A DNA stretch of 64,000 bases from an uncultured Robinsoniella sp. (GTDB lineage Bacteria; Bacillota; Clostridia; Lachnospirales; Lachnospiraceae). A program made the translations under genes and the position numbers. Position 1 is the stretch's first letter, and each line of letters opens with the position of its first letter. The notes beneath the pieces were generated by a model. That model was not told the DNA's origin, did not search any database, and saw only the letters and a list, made by a program, of their open reading frames with translations. Below, piece after piece: positions 43,799 to 53,500 of this stretch. The stretch lies in contig UQGG01000015.1 of the NCBI GenBank assembly GCA_900540475.1, positions 72,892 to 136,891 of the forward strand, in the 5' to 3' direction.

Positions 43799-43821
43799 TT
43801 AACTAACTTTGTTAATTAATT
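43799..43821. promoter_or_regulatory. ROK operator upstream of the kinase operon
   Basis: A 23-base site beginning TTAACTAACTTT and ending TTAATTAATT, differing by one base from the two sites around the ROK gene. A weak promoter (TATAAA near 43830, no clear -35) faces the kinase gene. Confidence 0.75.
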
Positions 43822-43912
43822 CCATTTATAGAAAGTCATATCCCTTCCGGAATACAACTTTTTATTATTCTGACTTGTATTACACAGGCAGTAATGTGCC
43901 AGGCACCATTTA

Positions 43913-45070
43913 TCAATCAGATTCCAATGTTAATAATTCAACGATTTTTTTCTTTGTAACCATAGACGCAATGCCCGTCAGTCCGCTGTCAGAGGAAGAC
44001 TGCAGCCGGATAGAACTATCTGTAAGAGACATCTGTTCCACATGCTTTTTTACTTCAGTCAATAAATCCTCACCCAGAACCTCCGTAACGATACCACCTA
44101 ATACGATATTTCCACAATCCAAAAGCATAGCTGTATTGTTTATGCAAAGCGCAATGGGAAGTGCTACATATGCTATAAGTTTCTTTTTTGTATCAGAATC
44201 CAGCCCGCTGCCATTACTAAAATCCACTCCGAACTTTTCTTCCAGTACCCGATAGCTGATTTGGGATTCCAGCCAGCCGGCGTTTTTCTTCCTTTCAATA
44301 TCATCACCCAGGAAACAGATATAGCCAATCTCTCCGCACATATGATGCTTTCCTCTGCGAAGCTGACCATTTAATACAATACCTGCACCAAGTCCTGTTC
44401 CTATTGATATAAATACCAGGTCTTCTTTTTCACTGTATCCTGCCCTTTGAAATTCTCCTAAAACCTGGGCATTTGCATCATTTTCTATCATGACAATTGC
44501 CTTGTATTTGTCCTCTAATTTTCCAATTTCATCTCTGATCACAAGCGGTTCATTTACCTGAATAAGCGGCGCAGTAATAATCGTACATTTCTTTTCATTG
44601 TAAGCTACCGGCAGAGCAATTCCGATCCCAAATAGCTGAGATTCTGATATACCGGCTTCCTCTAAAAGCTGTTTTACAAGCCTGTTCAGAATTTCCGGCA
44701 TGATAAAGGAAAAATCCGGAGTTATTTCCATACTCTTTTTATATATAATGCGGTCTGCTAAATCCACCACACCCATACTTAAAAAATCACCTTCCAGAAA
44801 AAATGCAGCTACATACATTAAACCCGTGTTCAACTTCAACATACGCGGCTTTCTGCCTACCGAAACTTCACTCTGGCTGAAATCCCCCTGTCCCACTTCT
44901 ATAACAAGCTTTTTTTCTATTAAAAAGTTTACGATCTTAATAACAGTAGGGGAACTGATTCCCGTCAGTTTTGCTAACTCCGCTTTTGAAGTAGTTTCTT
45001 TTTCTTTAATAATCTGATATACGATCTGACGATTCATATCTTTTAAATGAGACGGTACATAATTTTTCAT
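43913..45070 (-). CDS. ROK family transcriptional repressor
   Basis: A 385-residue protein with an N-terminal winged helix (TTSKAELAKLTGISSPTVIKIVNFLIEKKLV at residues 27-57) and a ROK sugar-binding domain (VMIENDANAQVLGEFQRAG, FISIGTGLGAGIVLNGQLRRG). The Cys-rich zinc motif of many ROK kinases is not present, as in some repressors. It is divergent from the MttB-family gene and upstream of the kinase operon. Three near-identical 23-base sites flank it, one at each promoter, so it very probably controls both operons and itself. Confidence 0.92.
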   Translation of the reverse strand: MKNYVPSHLKDMNRQIVYQIIKEKETTSKAELAKLTGISSPTVIKIVNFLIEKKLVIEVGQGDFSQSEVSVGRKPRMLKLNTGLMYVAAFFLEGDFLSMGVVDLADRIIYKKSMEITPDFSFIMPEILNRLVKQLLEEAGISESQLFGIGIALPVAYNEKKCTIITAPLIQVNEPLVIRDEIGKLEDKYKAIVMIENDANAQVLGEFQRAGYSEKEDLVFISIGTGLGAGIVLNGQLRRGKHHMCGEIGYICFLGDDIERKKNAGWLESQISYRVLEEKFGVDFSNGSGLDSDTKKKLIAYVALPIALCINNTAMLLDCGNIVLGGIVTEVLGEDLLTEVKKHVEQMSLTDSSIRLQSSSDSGLTGIASMVTKKKIVELLTLESD

Positions 45071-45085
45071 TTGACATCACCTTCA

Positions 45086-45134
45086 TTAACTAACTTTCTT
45101 AATTAATTGTATATTATGTCCATTAATTTGTCAA
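45086..45134 (-). promoter_or_regulatory. ROK gene promoter and operator
   Basis: On the minus strand TTGACA (45129-45134) and TACAAT (45106-45111) are 17 bases apart. The 23-base operator (45086-45108) overlaps the -10 and transcript start, as expected for autorepression. Confidence 0.82.
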
Positions 45135-45170
45135 TACATAAATTAAAATATAATTTTTACACAAAAACAG

Positions 45171-45224
45171 TTGACTTTTTGTCAAGGAAATCATATAATC
45201 CAATTAATTAAGAAAGTTAGTTAA
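45171..45224 (+). promoter_or_regulatory. mttB-like gene promoter and ROK operator
   Basis: TTGACT (45171-45176) and TATAAT (45194-45199) are 17 bases apart. The operator at 45202-45224 is the exact reverse complement of the one at 45086-45108 and covers the start of transcription. AAGGAGG follows at 45231 with ATG 45247. Confidence 0.85.
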
Positions 45225-45246
45225 TATATTAAGGAGGTATTTATCC

Positions 45247-46644
45247 ATGAGAAAAATCATTTCAAGCATTGAGGTTCTGTCTCCCTCTGAGATTCAGATG
45301 ATCCATGACTCTTCCATTCAGATTTTAGAGACCATTGGTATCCACGTACCCTGTAGAGATGTACTTGACCGCTGTTCTGATTTGGGTGGAAACGTCGATT
45401 ATGAAAAAGAAATATTACGGATTCCGGAAAAAGCGATGGAATTGGTATTGGACACGATCAAAAAACGGAACCGGCAGTCCTTTGAAAAAGATATTTTAGA
45501 AAATGATATCCGTGCTCATATTTCCACACAGGTATTTTATACAGACTACCATACAAAGACCAGCCGTTATGGTATCAGAAATGATAATTTAAAGGGGTTT
45601 GCCCTCCTTGAGCACCTGGAAAACTTCCGATACTCCAGTCCGGTAGTTGTTCCTTCCGATGTGCCCGACCAGATATCGGATCTGATTAATTACCAGGATA
45701 TCTATAAATATTCCAGCAAACCGGGGGGAACTTATGTTTTGACTCCCTTATCTGCCAAATACATACTGGAGTTGAATAAGCTCATGGGTAAAGAAAGTAA
45801 TTATCTTCTGGAGACAATTACCCCTCTTTCCTTCAAAAAAGATACACTGGAAATGGCTCTTTTATTTGCAGAAAATGGCGGATCACTGTCCCTGGGTCCT
45901 ATGGGAATGAGTGCTGCTACTTCTCCTGCCTCAATCGCTGGAACTCTGACTCTGGAAAATGCGGAAATCATTGCAAGTATGTTTATCGCCTATGCTTTAA
46001 ACGGGCAGATATCAAATTATAGTGCTCCGGTTCATTCTATGGATCTGAAAACCACTCTTTGCTCTTTTGGCAGTCCGAACCAGGCATTGTTTGGCATTGC
46101 CGTTGGACAGATGTCCCGGTTCTACGGAGTCTCTGGCATGTCTAATGCCGGCCTTACCGATGCTCTCATGCCGGATTTCCAGGCCGGAATTGAAAAGGGT
46201 CTCACTGCTGCATTTAATTTCTTGTCGGGAACCCGTTCCATGGGTGCCCAGGGCATTGTGGGTGCAGATCAGGGGATCAGTCTCGAGCAGCTGGCTTTGG
46301 ATAACGAATGGATTAACTACTATAATTATATTACGAAAGGATTTGAGGTATCAGAAGAGAGCATCGGTTTGGATGTAATCCGGGAAGTAGGTATCCGGGG
46401 AAATTTCCTTTCCGAAGAGCACACTTTGGACTGGATGCACGAAAGTTATCTCCAATCCGGAATCTTTTTGAGGGAAAACTGGACGAACTGGACCAGCGGA
46501 TCTCATAAAGAACTGCTGGATCGTGCTCATGATCTGGTTGAAACGGCCACAAATGGTTATCTGAACCGGGAGCCTGTGATTTCAGACTCTCTCTGTGAGG
46601 AAATAGACCGCATTATTGCAGATGCAAGGGAGGAGATTCTATGA
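45247..46644 (+). CDS. Trimethylamine methyltransferase (MttB) family protein, non-pyrrolysine
   Basis: A 465-residue member of the MttB superfamily (PhGFSGMSNAGLTDA-like TIM-barrel core; GTRSMGAQGIVGADQG near the C-terminal half). No in-frame amber codon interrupts it, so it belongs to the branch without pyrrolysine, whose known members demethylate quaternary amines such as glycine betaine, carnitine and proline betaine by passing the methyl group to a corrinoid protein. No corrinoid protein, MtbA/MtaA partner or RamA activator is adjacent. It is under ROK control and overlaps the NagB-like gene by four bases, so the substrate may be a methylated sugar derivative. Confidence 0.82.
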   Translation: MRKIISSIEVLSPSEIQMIHDSSIQILETIGIHVPCRDVLDRCSDLGGNVDYEKEILRIPEKAMELVLDTIKKRNRQSFEKDILENDIRAHISTQVFYTDYHTKTSRYGIRNDNLKGFALLEHLENFRYSSPVVVPSDVPDQISDLINYQDIYKYSSKPGGTYVLTPLSAKYILELNKLMGKESNYLLETITPLSFKKDTLEMALLFAENGGSLSLGPMGMSAATSPASIAGTLTLENAEIIASMFIAYALNGQISNYSAPVHSMDLKTTLCSFGSPNQALFGIAVGQMSRFYGVSGMSNAGLTDALMPDFQAGIEKGLTAAFNFLSGTRSMGAQGIVGADQGISLEQLALDNEWINYYNYITKGFEVSEESIGLDVIREVGIRGNFLSEEHTLDWMHESYLQSGIFLRENWTNWTSGSHKELLDRAHDLVETATNGYLNREPVISDSLCEEIDRIIADAREEIL

Positions 46645-47384
46645 ATTTAGAAATCTTTGACTCCTATGAGGATATGTGCCGCAGTTCAGCAAAAGAAATA
46701 TTATCAAACCTGAAAGAAAACCCGCAGCAATTGCTGTGTATCGCCGCCGGACACACCTCCCTTGGCTTATTGAAAGAATTAGTTCAGGCGTATCAGGAAG
46801 GCAGAGCGGACTTTTCCAGAGCATCCTTTGTTGCTATGGATGAGTGGCTGTATATGACACCGGACATTAAAGACAGCTGCGGCTGTTTTCTTATGGATCA
46901 TTTTTTAAATCAGGTAAATTACCATCCACAGAATGTACGCTTATGGGATGCCTCAAAAAGAGATATGGAAACAGAATGCAGTGAAATAGAAGCTTTCATG
47001 AAAAACCATTCCCGCTATGAATGTATTGACATTTTGATTCTGGGTGCGGGTATGAATGGACATCTTGCGCTGAACGAACCTGGTTCGGATTTGTTCGCAA
47101 GGGCACATATCACGTCTCTCGATCCCATTACCCAAAAAGTAGGGCAAAAATACTTTACCGGAGAAACCGTTCTGCAAGGGGGAGCCACTTTAGGCATACA
47201 AAATTTCCGGGAAGCAAAACGCTGTATCCTTATGATTAATGATTCTCACAAAGCCGATATCCTGTATCAGATTATGCAGACAAGCCACAGCGATCCCAAT
47301 CTTCCCGCGACTGCCGTCCTGGAATTTGAAAATGCTTCCCTGTACTGTGACCGGGCTGCTGCCTCTAAATGGATAAATAAATAA
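46641..47384 (+). CDS. NagB-like sugar-phosphate isomerase/deaminase with altered active site
   Basis: A 247-residue protein of the glucosamine-6-phosphate deaminase / 6-phosphogluconolactonase fold. The phosphate loop AAGHTSLGLL is at residues 35-44, MDEW at 66-69 in place of LDEY, and GAGMNGHLALNEPGS at 135-149. In NagB the last motif reads DGHIAFNEPG and its first Asp (D141 in E. coli) is the ring-opening/isomerising base; here it is Asn139. His141 and Glu146 are kept. It overlaps the MttB-family gene by ATGA, so the two products are made together. It probably acts on a different sugar phosphate or by a modified mechanism. Confidence 0.8.
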   Translation: MNLEIFDSYEDMCRSSAKEILSNLKENPQQLLCIAAGHTSLGLLKELVQAYQEGRADFSRASFVAMDEWLYMTPDIKDSCGCFLMDHFLNQVNYHPQNVRLWDASKRDMETECSEIEAFMKNHSRYECIDILILGAGMNGHLALNEPGSDLFARAHITSLDPITQKVGQKYFTGETVLQGGATLGIQNFREAKRCILMINDSHKADILYQIMQTSHSDPNLPATAVLEFENASLYCDRAAASKWINK

Positions 47385-47397
47385 TTATATACTCAGC

Positions 47398-47444
47398 AAA
47401 AAACAGGGAAGCCTGACTGATTACTCAGCGGCTTCCCTGTTTTT
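47398..47444. terminator. Bidirectional terminator after the NagB-like gene
   Basis: ACAGGGAAGCC (47403-47413) pairs with GGCTTCCCTGT (47430-47440), flanked by A-run and T-run, so it can end transcripts from both the NagB-like gene and the large DUF1593 gene. Confidence 0.88.
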
Positions 47445-47560
47445 ACATTATTTTAGGAGTTATCTTTGTCTGGCATCTGCTTCTTCAGCCATACGATTAC
47501 AACTGTGTCTCTCCGTTTGATGATACTTCACTTTGTGTTCCTTCGCTTTATATCTCCTCA

Positions 47561-50500
47561 TTACGGATTTTCTACATTCTGTGTCTCTTCCCCAATTACA
47601 TCCTCCTGTACTTCTTCCGCCTCCGTTGAATTCTCGGATGCATCTTCCGTTACTGGTGCTGCCATTTGGTTTCCATTTTCTTCCTCTACCACAAGCGTAA
47701 TTTCACCATATACGCTCTGGTCTGCATTGGATACCGCTGATATGACTACGGTTCCTGCGCCGATTCCGGTTACAACTCCATCCTGTGATACAACGGCTGC
47801 AGCTTCATTATCCGATGTCCAGGTAACGGATTTGTCTACGGCATCCGATGGATTTACTGCTGCGCTCAGAGACAGCGTGGCATTTACTTTTAGCTGAGTG
47901 GAACCTCCGGATGTAACTTCAACTGTGCTTGGTTTTAACTCAACAATTGTCAGATCAATGGATGCCTCTTTACCGGAACCGTCATTAGCCGCTGCCGTGA
48001 TTCTGACACTTCCTGCTGTCAGTGGTGTAACCTTTCCTGTGCTGTCAACTGTTGCAACGCTTACATCACTTGAGGACCATGTGAATGTTTTTCCTGTTGT
48101 GAGTGCCGGTGTCACTTTTGCGGTTAACTGTACTGCGTATGGGCTTCCACCCCAGCCTGCCGTCTTGGTTCCTAATGCAATTGCATCTGCCTGAACACCC
48201 TGCGGTGTCTTTATTTCTACATTCTGAATTTCTTCTCTGCCTGTAACGGTTATGATTACACGCTGGTAGTAATTTAAATTGTGGGCACCGTTGTCAGTTA
48301 CCTGGATTACCATATGGATGGTATCGCCGTTCTGTGCATCTTCCGGAATAACGAAGCTTGCTGTATCGGTGTTTTTACCGGTAACGGACATATTGCCATC
48401 TGCAGTACCGGCATAAGTATCAGCTTCATAGTACTGCCACCATTTGTAAGTCAGTTTGTCACCATCCGGATCAGAACCTTCTGCATGGAGTTTTAAACGT
48501 TCTCCAGGTGCTGCACTCAGATCGATTCCTTCTTTTACACTTACAGATGGCATATGGTTTGCATCAGCATAATCAGATGCAATACACCAGTCTGCACGTG
48601 CTGCGAAATCACTTTGAATATCATTGAACCATCTGGTTAAGGTATATGCGGTGTCTTCGCTATTGGTATAGATATTATAATCTTTTACCGTATTTTTGTA
48701 TGTTCCGTCTTCCATGACTCCAAATCTGCCTCCCCAGCCTCCGTAGGTTGGATCTTCCAGGCTTCGCAGCCCTGTGTCAAGGAGGTAGAAGAAAGATGGT
48801 GAATCCCCTTCTGATATGAAATCATAGCGGTTATACTGAGGATTCTTTAACAGATACTCTTCGGATCCTCTCTGTTCGTTTGCATCTTCTCCTTCTAATA
48901 TTGTGCCATCGCCCATCAGTTTATAGTTTGCAAGCAATGCTCCATGTCCGGTCTTAATGTTATTGTAATACCAGTCACCCTGGAGTTTTTCTGTCAGCGG
49001 CTCTGCTACACGTTTCCACATATAAGCAAACTGCCAGAAGTTTCCGCCATCGTTGATTACTTTAATTCCAGGCCAGTGTTTTGCGATGTAATCTGAATAG
49101 GTTGCATCCTGATTCAGGATAATGTAAATCACAGCCTTATCATAGATCTTCTGCTGTATTGCTGCCCACTGATCTGTTTCGCTGTACTCTTCTTCAATTG
49201 ATTTCAGAGCTCTCGCCGTGGTATTGGTACCGCCCCAGGTCTGGATATATAAAGTACGTTCATCATCATCCAGAAGAATATCTTTCATAAATTCAGATCC
49301 TTCGGTGATCTCTTCCATTTCACCAACGTTCTTAATGTTACCGATCTTCAAAATACTCTTTAAGTATTCCGGTGAAGGATAATCTGCGGAATGTACTTTC
49401 AGATTCTCATATACTTCTTCGTAATCATCTAATACTTCCCCTGCCCATGCTGTTCCGGTCCATCTCTTTGGTGCGATACCCTTATCCGGATCTCCGGCAT
49501 AGTGGTATGTGGAGCTGCTTAAAATCAAGCCTGCAATATCCATCTCATTGGAGTAAAGCATCAGACGCATGAAGGAATCCATGTCATCCACTTCTCCATC
49601 TGTTGTTACAATTGTTCTTACTTTACTGCTGTTTGCATCATCTTTTGCTCTGGTCACTTTTATTTCAAATGTTCCCATTACATTTTTGTCAATCTTTGAT
49701 ACAGCTGTAATCGTTGCTGTACCAAATGATACACCAGTTACCTGTCCTTTATCCGATACTGTTGCAACTGCTTCATTATCAGAGCTCCAGCTTACATTTT
49801 TATTGGTAAGAGTTTCCGGTAATACTACTGCACTCAGTGTTGTCTTGGCTCCTGCTTCTATGGTATCTTCTCCTGTAATTGTAACGCTTTCCACTGCCTG
49901 GGCACCCTCTACGGTGATCAGAATCTCCTGATAGTGTGACAGTGAGTGTGTTCCATTATCAGATGCCTGTACTAAGATTATCAGGGTATCGCCTTCTTTT
50001 GCATCTTCCGGTACTGTAATGGTTGCCATATCTGAATTGGCTCCCTTGATGTAAATGCCTTTATTCGCTTCCGGTTCCACATATGTATCTGCTTCAAAAT
50101 ACTGTGACCATTTGATTGATACATAATCGCCGTCCGGATCGCTAGCTTCTGCATGAAGTTTCAAGGTCTCCCCTGGTTTTGCAGTAAAGTCCAATCCTTC
50201 TTTGATGCTCAGGGCCGGTGCGTGGTTTGCATCTTCATAGTTCGGAGTAATACACCAGTCTGCACGTGTTGCAAATTCATGCTGCAGATCTGCCATCCAG
50301 CGCCAGTCAGAGTTCACTTTCTTATCCTGTAACGGATCATAATCCTGAACTGTCTTATACCAGTTGAGCTGCTGTCCCTTGGAGTTCTTCATGCTGGTAT
50401 CCAGATAATAACGTCCGCCGTAGCTTCCGAATGCCGGGTCTTCTAAGGATCTTAATCCGGTATCCATCAGATAGAAGAAGCTTGGTGAATCTCCTTCAGA

Positions 50501-53500
50501 AAGGAAATCATACCTCTGGTACTTCATTCTTCCCCACCAGTTTGTGCTGTCAAGCAGTTCCTCATTGGTTCCGAACTGGCTTCCATCCTCTTCTCCGTCT
50601 AAATAAGTTCCGTCACCCCATGTTACATAATTGTCTAACAATGCACCGTGTCCGTAATCCAGGTTCTCTCTCATCCATGCTCCGGAGAGGGTTCTCTTGC
50701 CTTCGCTGTCTACGCTGCCTGCTGTTCTGGACCATGCATAGCCGTATGTGGTTCCGCCGCCTACATTCAGGAATGCGATTTCCGGCCATTCTTCACCGAT
50801 ATACTGATCATAGGTCTGATCCTGTTTTCCGAATGCACAGATCATTGCCTTGTTCACGATCTTTTCGCGGATTGCTGCCCATTCGTCTGTTTCTTTGTAT
50901 TTTTCTTCAATACTCATCAGCGCTCTGGTGATGGTATTTGTTCCGCCCCATGCCATGAGGTACAGCTTTCTCGGATCGTTATCCAAGAGTGCTTTTTCTA
51001 CTAATTTTGAACCTTCTGTTTCATTTTTCACATCGCCTTTATATCCGATATTTCCGATTTTGATAATGCTGCGGATATAATCCGGTGTGGGGTAATTCGG
51101 GTCATGTGTACGCAGATTCTCATATACTTCCTCATAATCATCTGCATATTCATTCATCCAGTCCGTTCCCGGCCAGCGGTACTTCGTCTGGGAAGCTGCA
51201 TCTGCGGCATCCGGATCACCGATCCAGTGGAACTGTGAGCTTGTCTGGATAATTCCCTGGAAATCAATTTCGTTTGCATAAAGCAGTGCATGTACCAATG
51301 AGTTCTGGTCGTCTACTTCTGCATCCTGTGTGATAATCGCTCTCGGGTTCTGGTTTGCAGGATCATTATCTGCCCTTGTTACCTGAATCTCAAATGTTCC
51401 GGAGATTTTATTATCTACTTTTGAAACAGCGGTGATCGTTGCTGTTCCAACTGAAACGCCGGTTACCTGTCCTTTATCTGTCACAGTTGCCACTGCTTCA
51501 TTATCAGACTTCCAGGTCACATTTTTGTTAGTCAAAGTTTCCGGCAATACAACTGCGTTCAATGTAGTTTTACTGCCAGCTTTCAGTTCAGAAGCTCCGT
51601 TTACCGTGACGCTTTCTACCTGCTGTGCGCCTGTAACGGTAAGGATTACACGCTGGTAGTGGTTCATGTTATGTGCTCCATCGTCTGTTACCTGAACTAC
51701 CAGATGAATGGTATCACCGTCTTTTGCATCAGCGGGTACCACAAAGCTTGCTGTATCTGAATCTTTCCCGATAATATTAAATTTACCGTCATCGGTTCCT
51801 TTATAAGTATCTGCTTCATAATACTGCCACCATTTGTAAGTTAGCAGATCGCCATCCGGGTCCGCACCGTCTGCATGTAATTTTACTCTTTCCCCTGGCT
51901 GTGCCGTCAAGTCCAGTCCTTCTTCCACCGATACGGTTGGCCTGTGGTTTGCTTCGGTGAATTCATCTGCCACGCACCAGTCTGCACGTGCTGCAAAATC
52001 ACCCTGAATATCATTAAACCAACGGGTAAGTGTATAAGTTTTGTCGTCTTTCTGTGTATAGATATTATAATCTGATACGGTATTCTTGTAGGTGCCGTCC
52101 GGCTCTACGCCAAACCTTCCGCCCCAGCCGCCGTAAGTGGGATCTTCCATACTTCTAAGTCCGGTATCCAGCAGGTAGAAGAATGATGGAGAATCTCCTT
52201 CAGAAATAAAATCGTAACGATTGTACTGGGTATTTTTGATTAAATAATCTTCGCTTCCGCGCTGCTCATTGGCATCTTCACCTTCCAGAATAGTTCCGTC
52301 ACCCATTAATTTGTAATTCTCAAGTAATGGACCATGTCCTATTTTGATGTTGTTATAATTCCAGTCACCCTGGAGTTTCAGTGTCAGCGGTTCCGGAACA
52401 CTCTTCCACATATAAGCGAATCTCCAGAAGTTTCCGCCATCGTTGATTACTTTAATACCAGGCCAGTTCTTGGCAATGTAGTTGGAATATGTAGCATCCT
52501 GGTTCAAAATAATGTAGATCACTGCTTTGTCATAAATTTTCTGCTGGATTGCTTCCCACTGGTCTGTGCCTTTATACTCTTCTTCAATTGATTTCAGAGC
52601 TCTTGCAGTGGTATTGGTTCCGCCCCATGTCTGTATATAAAGTGTTCTGTCATCATCATCTAGCAGAATATCTTTCATGAACTCTGAGCCTTCTGTGATT
52701 TCATCCATTTCGCCTACATTTTTAATGTTACCGATTTTCAGGATGCTTTCCAGATATGCCGGGGTAGGGTAATCCTGTGAGTGAACGGTTAAGTTTGCAT
52801 ATACTTCGCCGTAATCTTCCAATACTTCGCCTGCCCATGCAGTGCCGGTCCATCTCTTTGGAGCTATACCCTTATCCGGATCACCGGCATAGTGATAGGT
52901 AGAGCTTGTCAGAATCAATCCGGCAAGATCCATCTCGTTGGAATACAGCATCAGACGCATGAAGGAATCCATGTCATCTACTTCGCCATCTGTTGTCACG
53001 ATGGTACGCACTTTATCTTTGTTTGTTACCTCAACCTTAATTTCTGCTTTTTTATTGCTTCCATCTGTTGTTTCAACGGTTATCACAGCTGATCCCTGAG
53101 CCTTCGCAGTGATCACGCCTGTTTCTGAAACTTCAGCCGCATTGCTGTCGGAAGAGCTGTAACGCAATGTCTGATTGGTAGCATTTTCAGGTGTTATATT
53201 TGCAGTAATTTGCTTTGCCTCACCTGGTGCAAGAACCAAATCATTTTCAGCTGCTGCCAAATCGGTGATCTTAACTTCTACATCAGATACACTCACACGG
53301 ACAGATGCCTGTTTATTGCTTCCATCCTGTGTTGTTACCGTAATCACTGCAGAGCCTTTCCCTTTTGCTGTAACCGTTCCGTCAGATGATACAGATGCCA
53401 CATCCGGCGCGGAACTTGTATAGCTTACATTTTTGTTCGTTGTATTGATTGGTGATACGACTGTCTGTAATTTTTGGCTTGCGCCTGTTTTCAGAGATAA

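Noticed and set aside
45247..46644. Pyrrolysine-containing MttB
   Set aside because: The frame is uninterrupted with no in-frame TAG, so this is the non-pyrrolysine branch.
49569..52591. Several plus-strand frames of 60-170 codons inside the large DUF1593 gene
   Set aside because: They are opposite-strand shadows of a repetitive coding sequence, with no ribosome sites or family matches.
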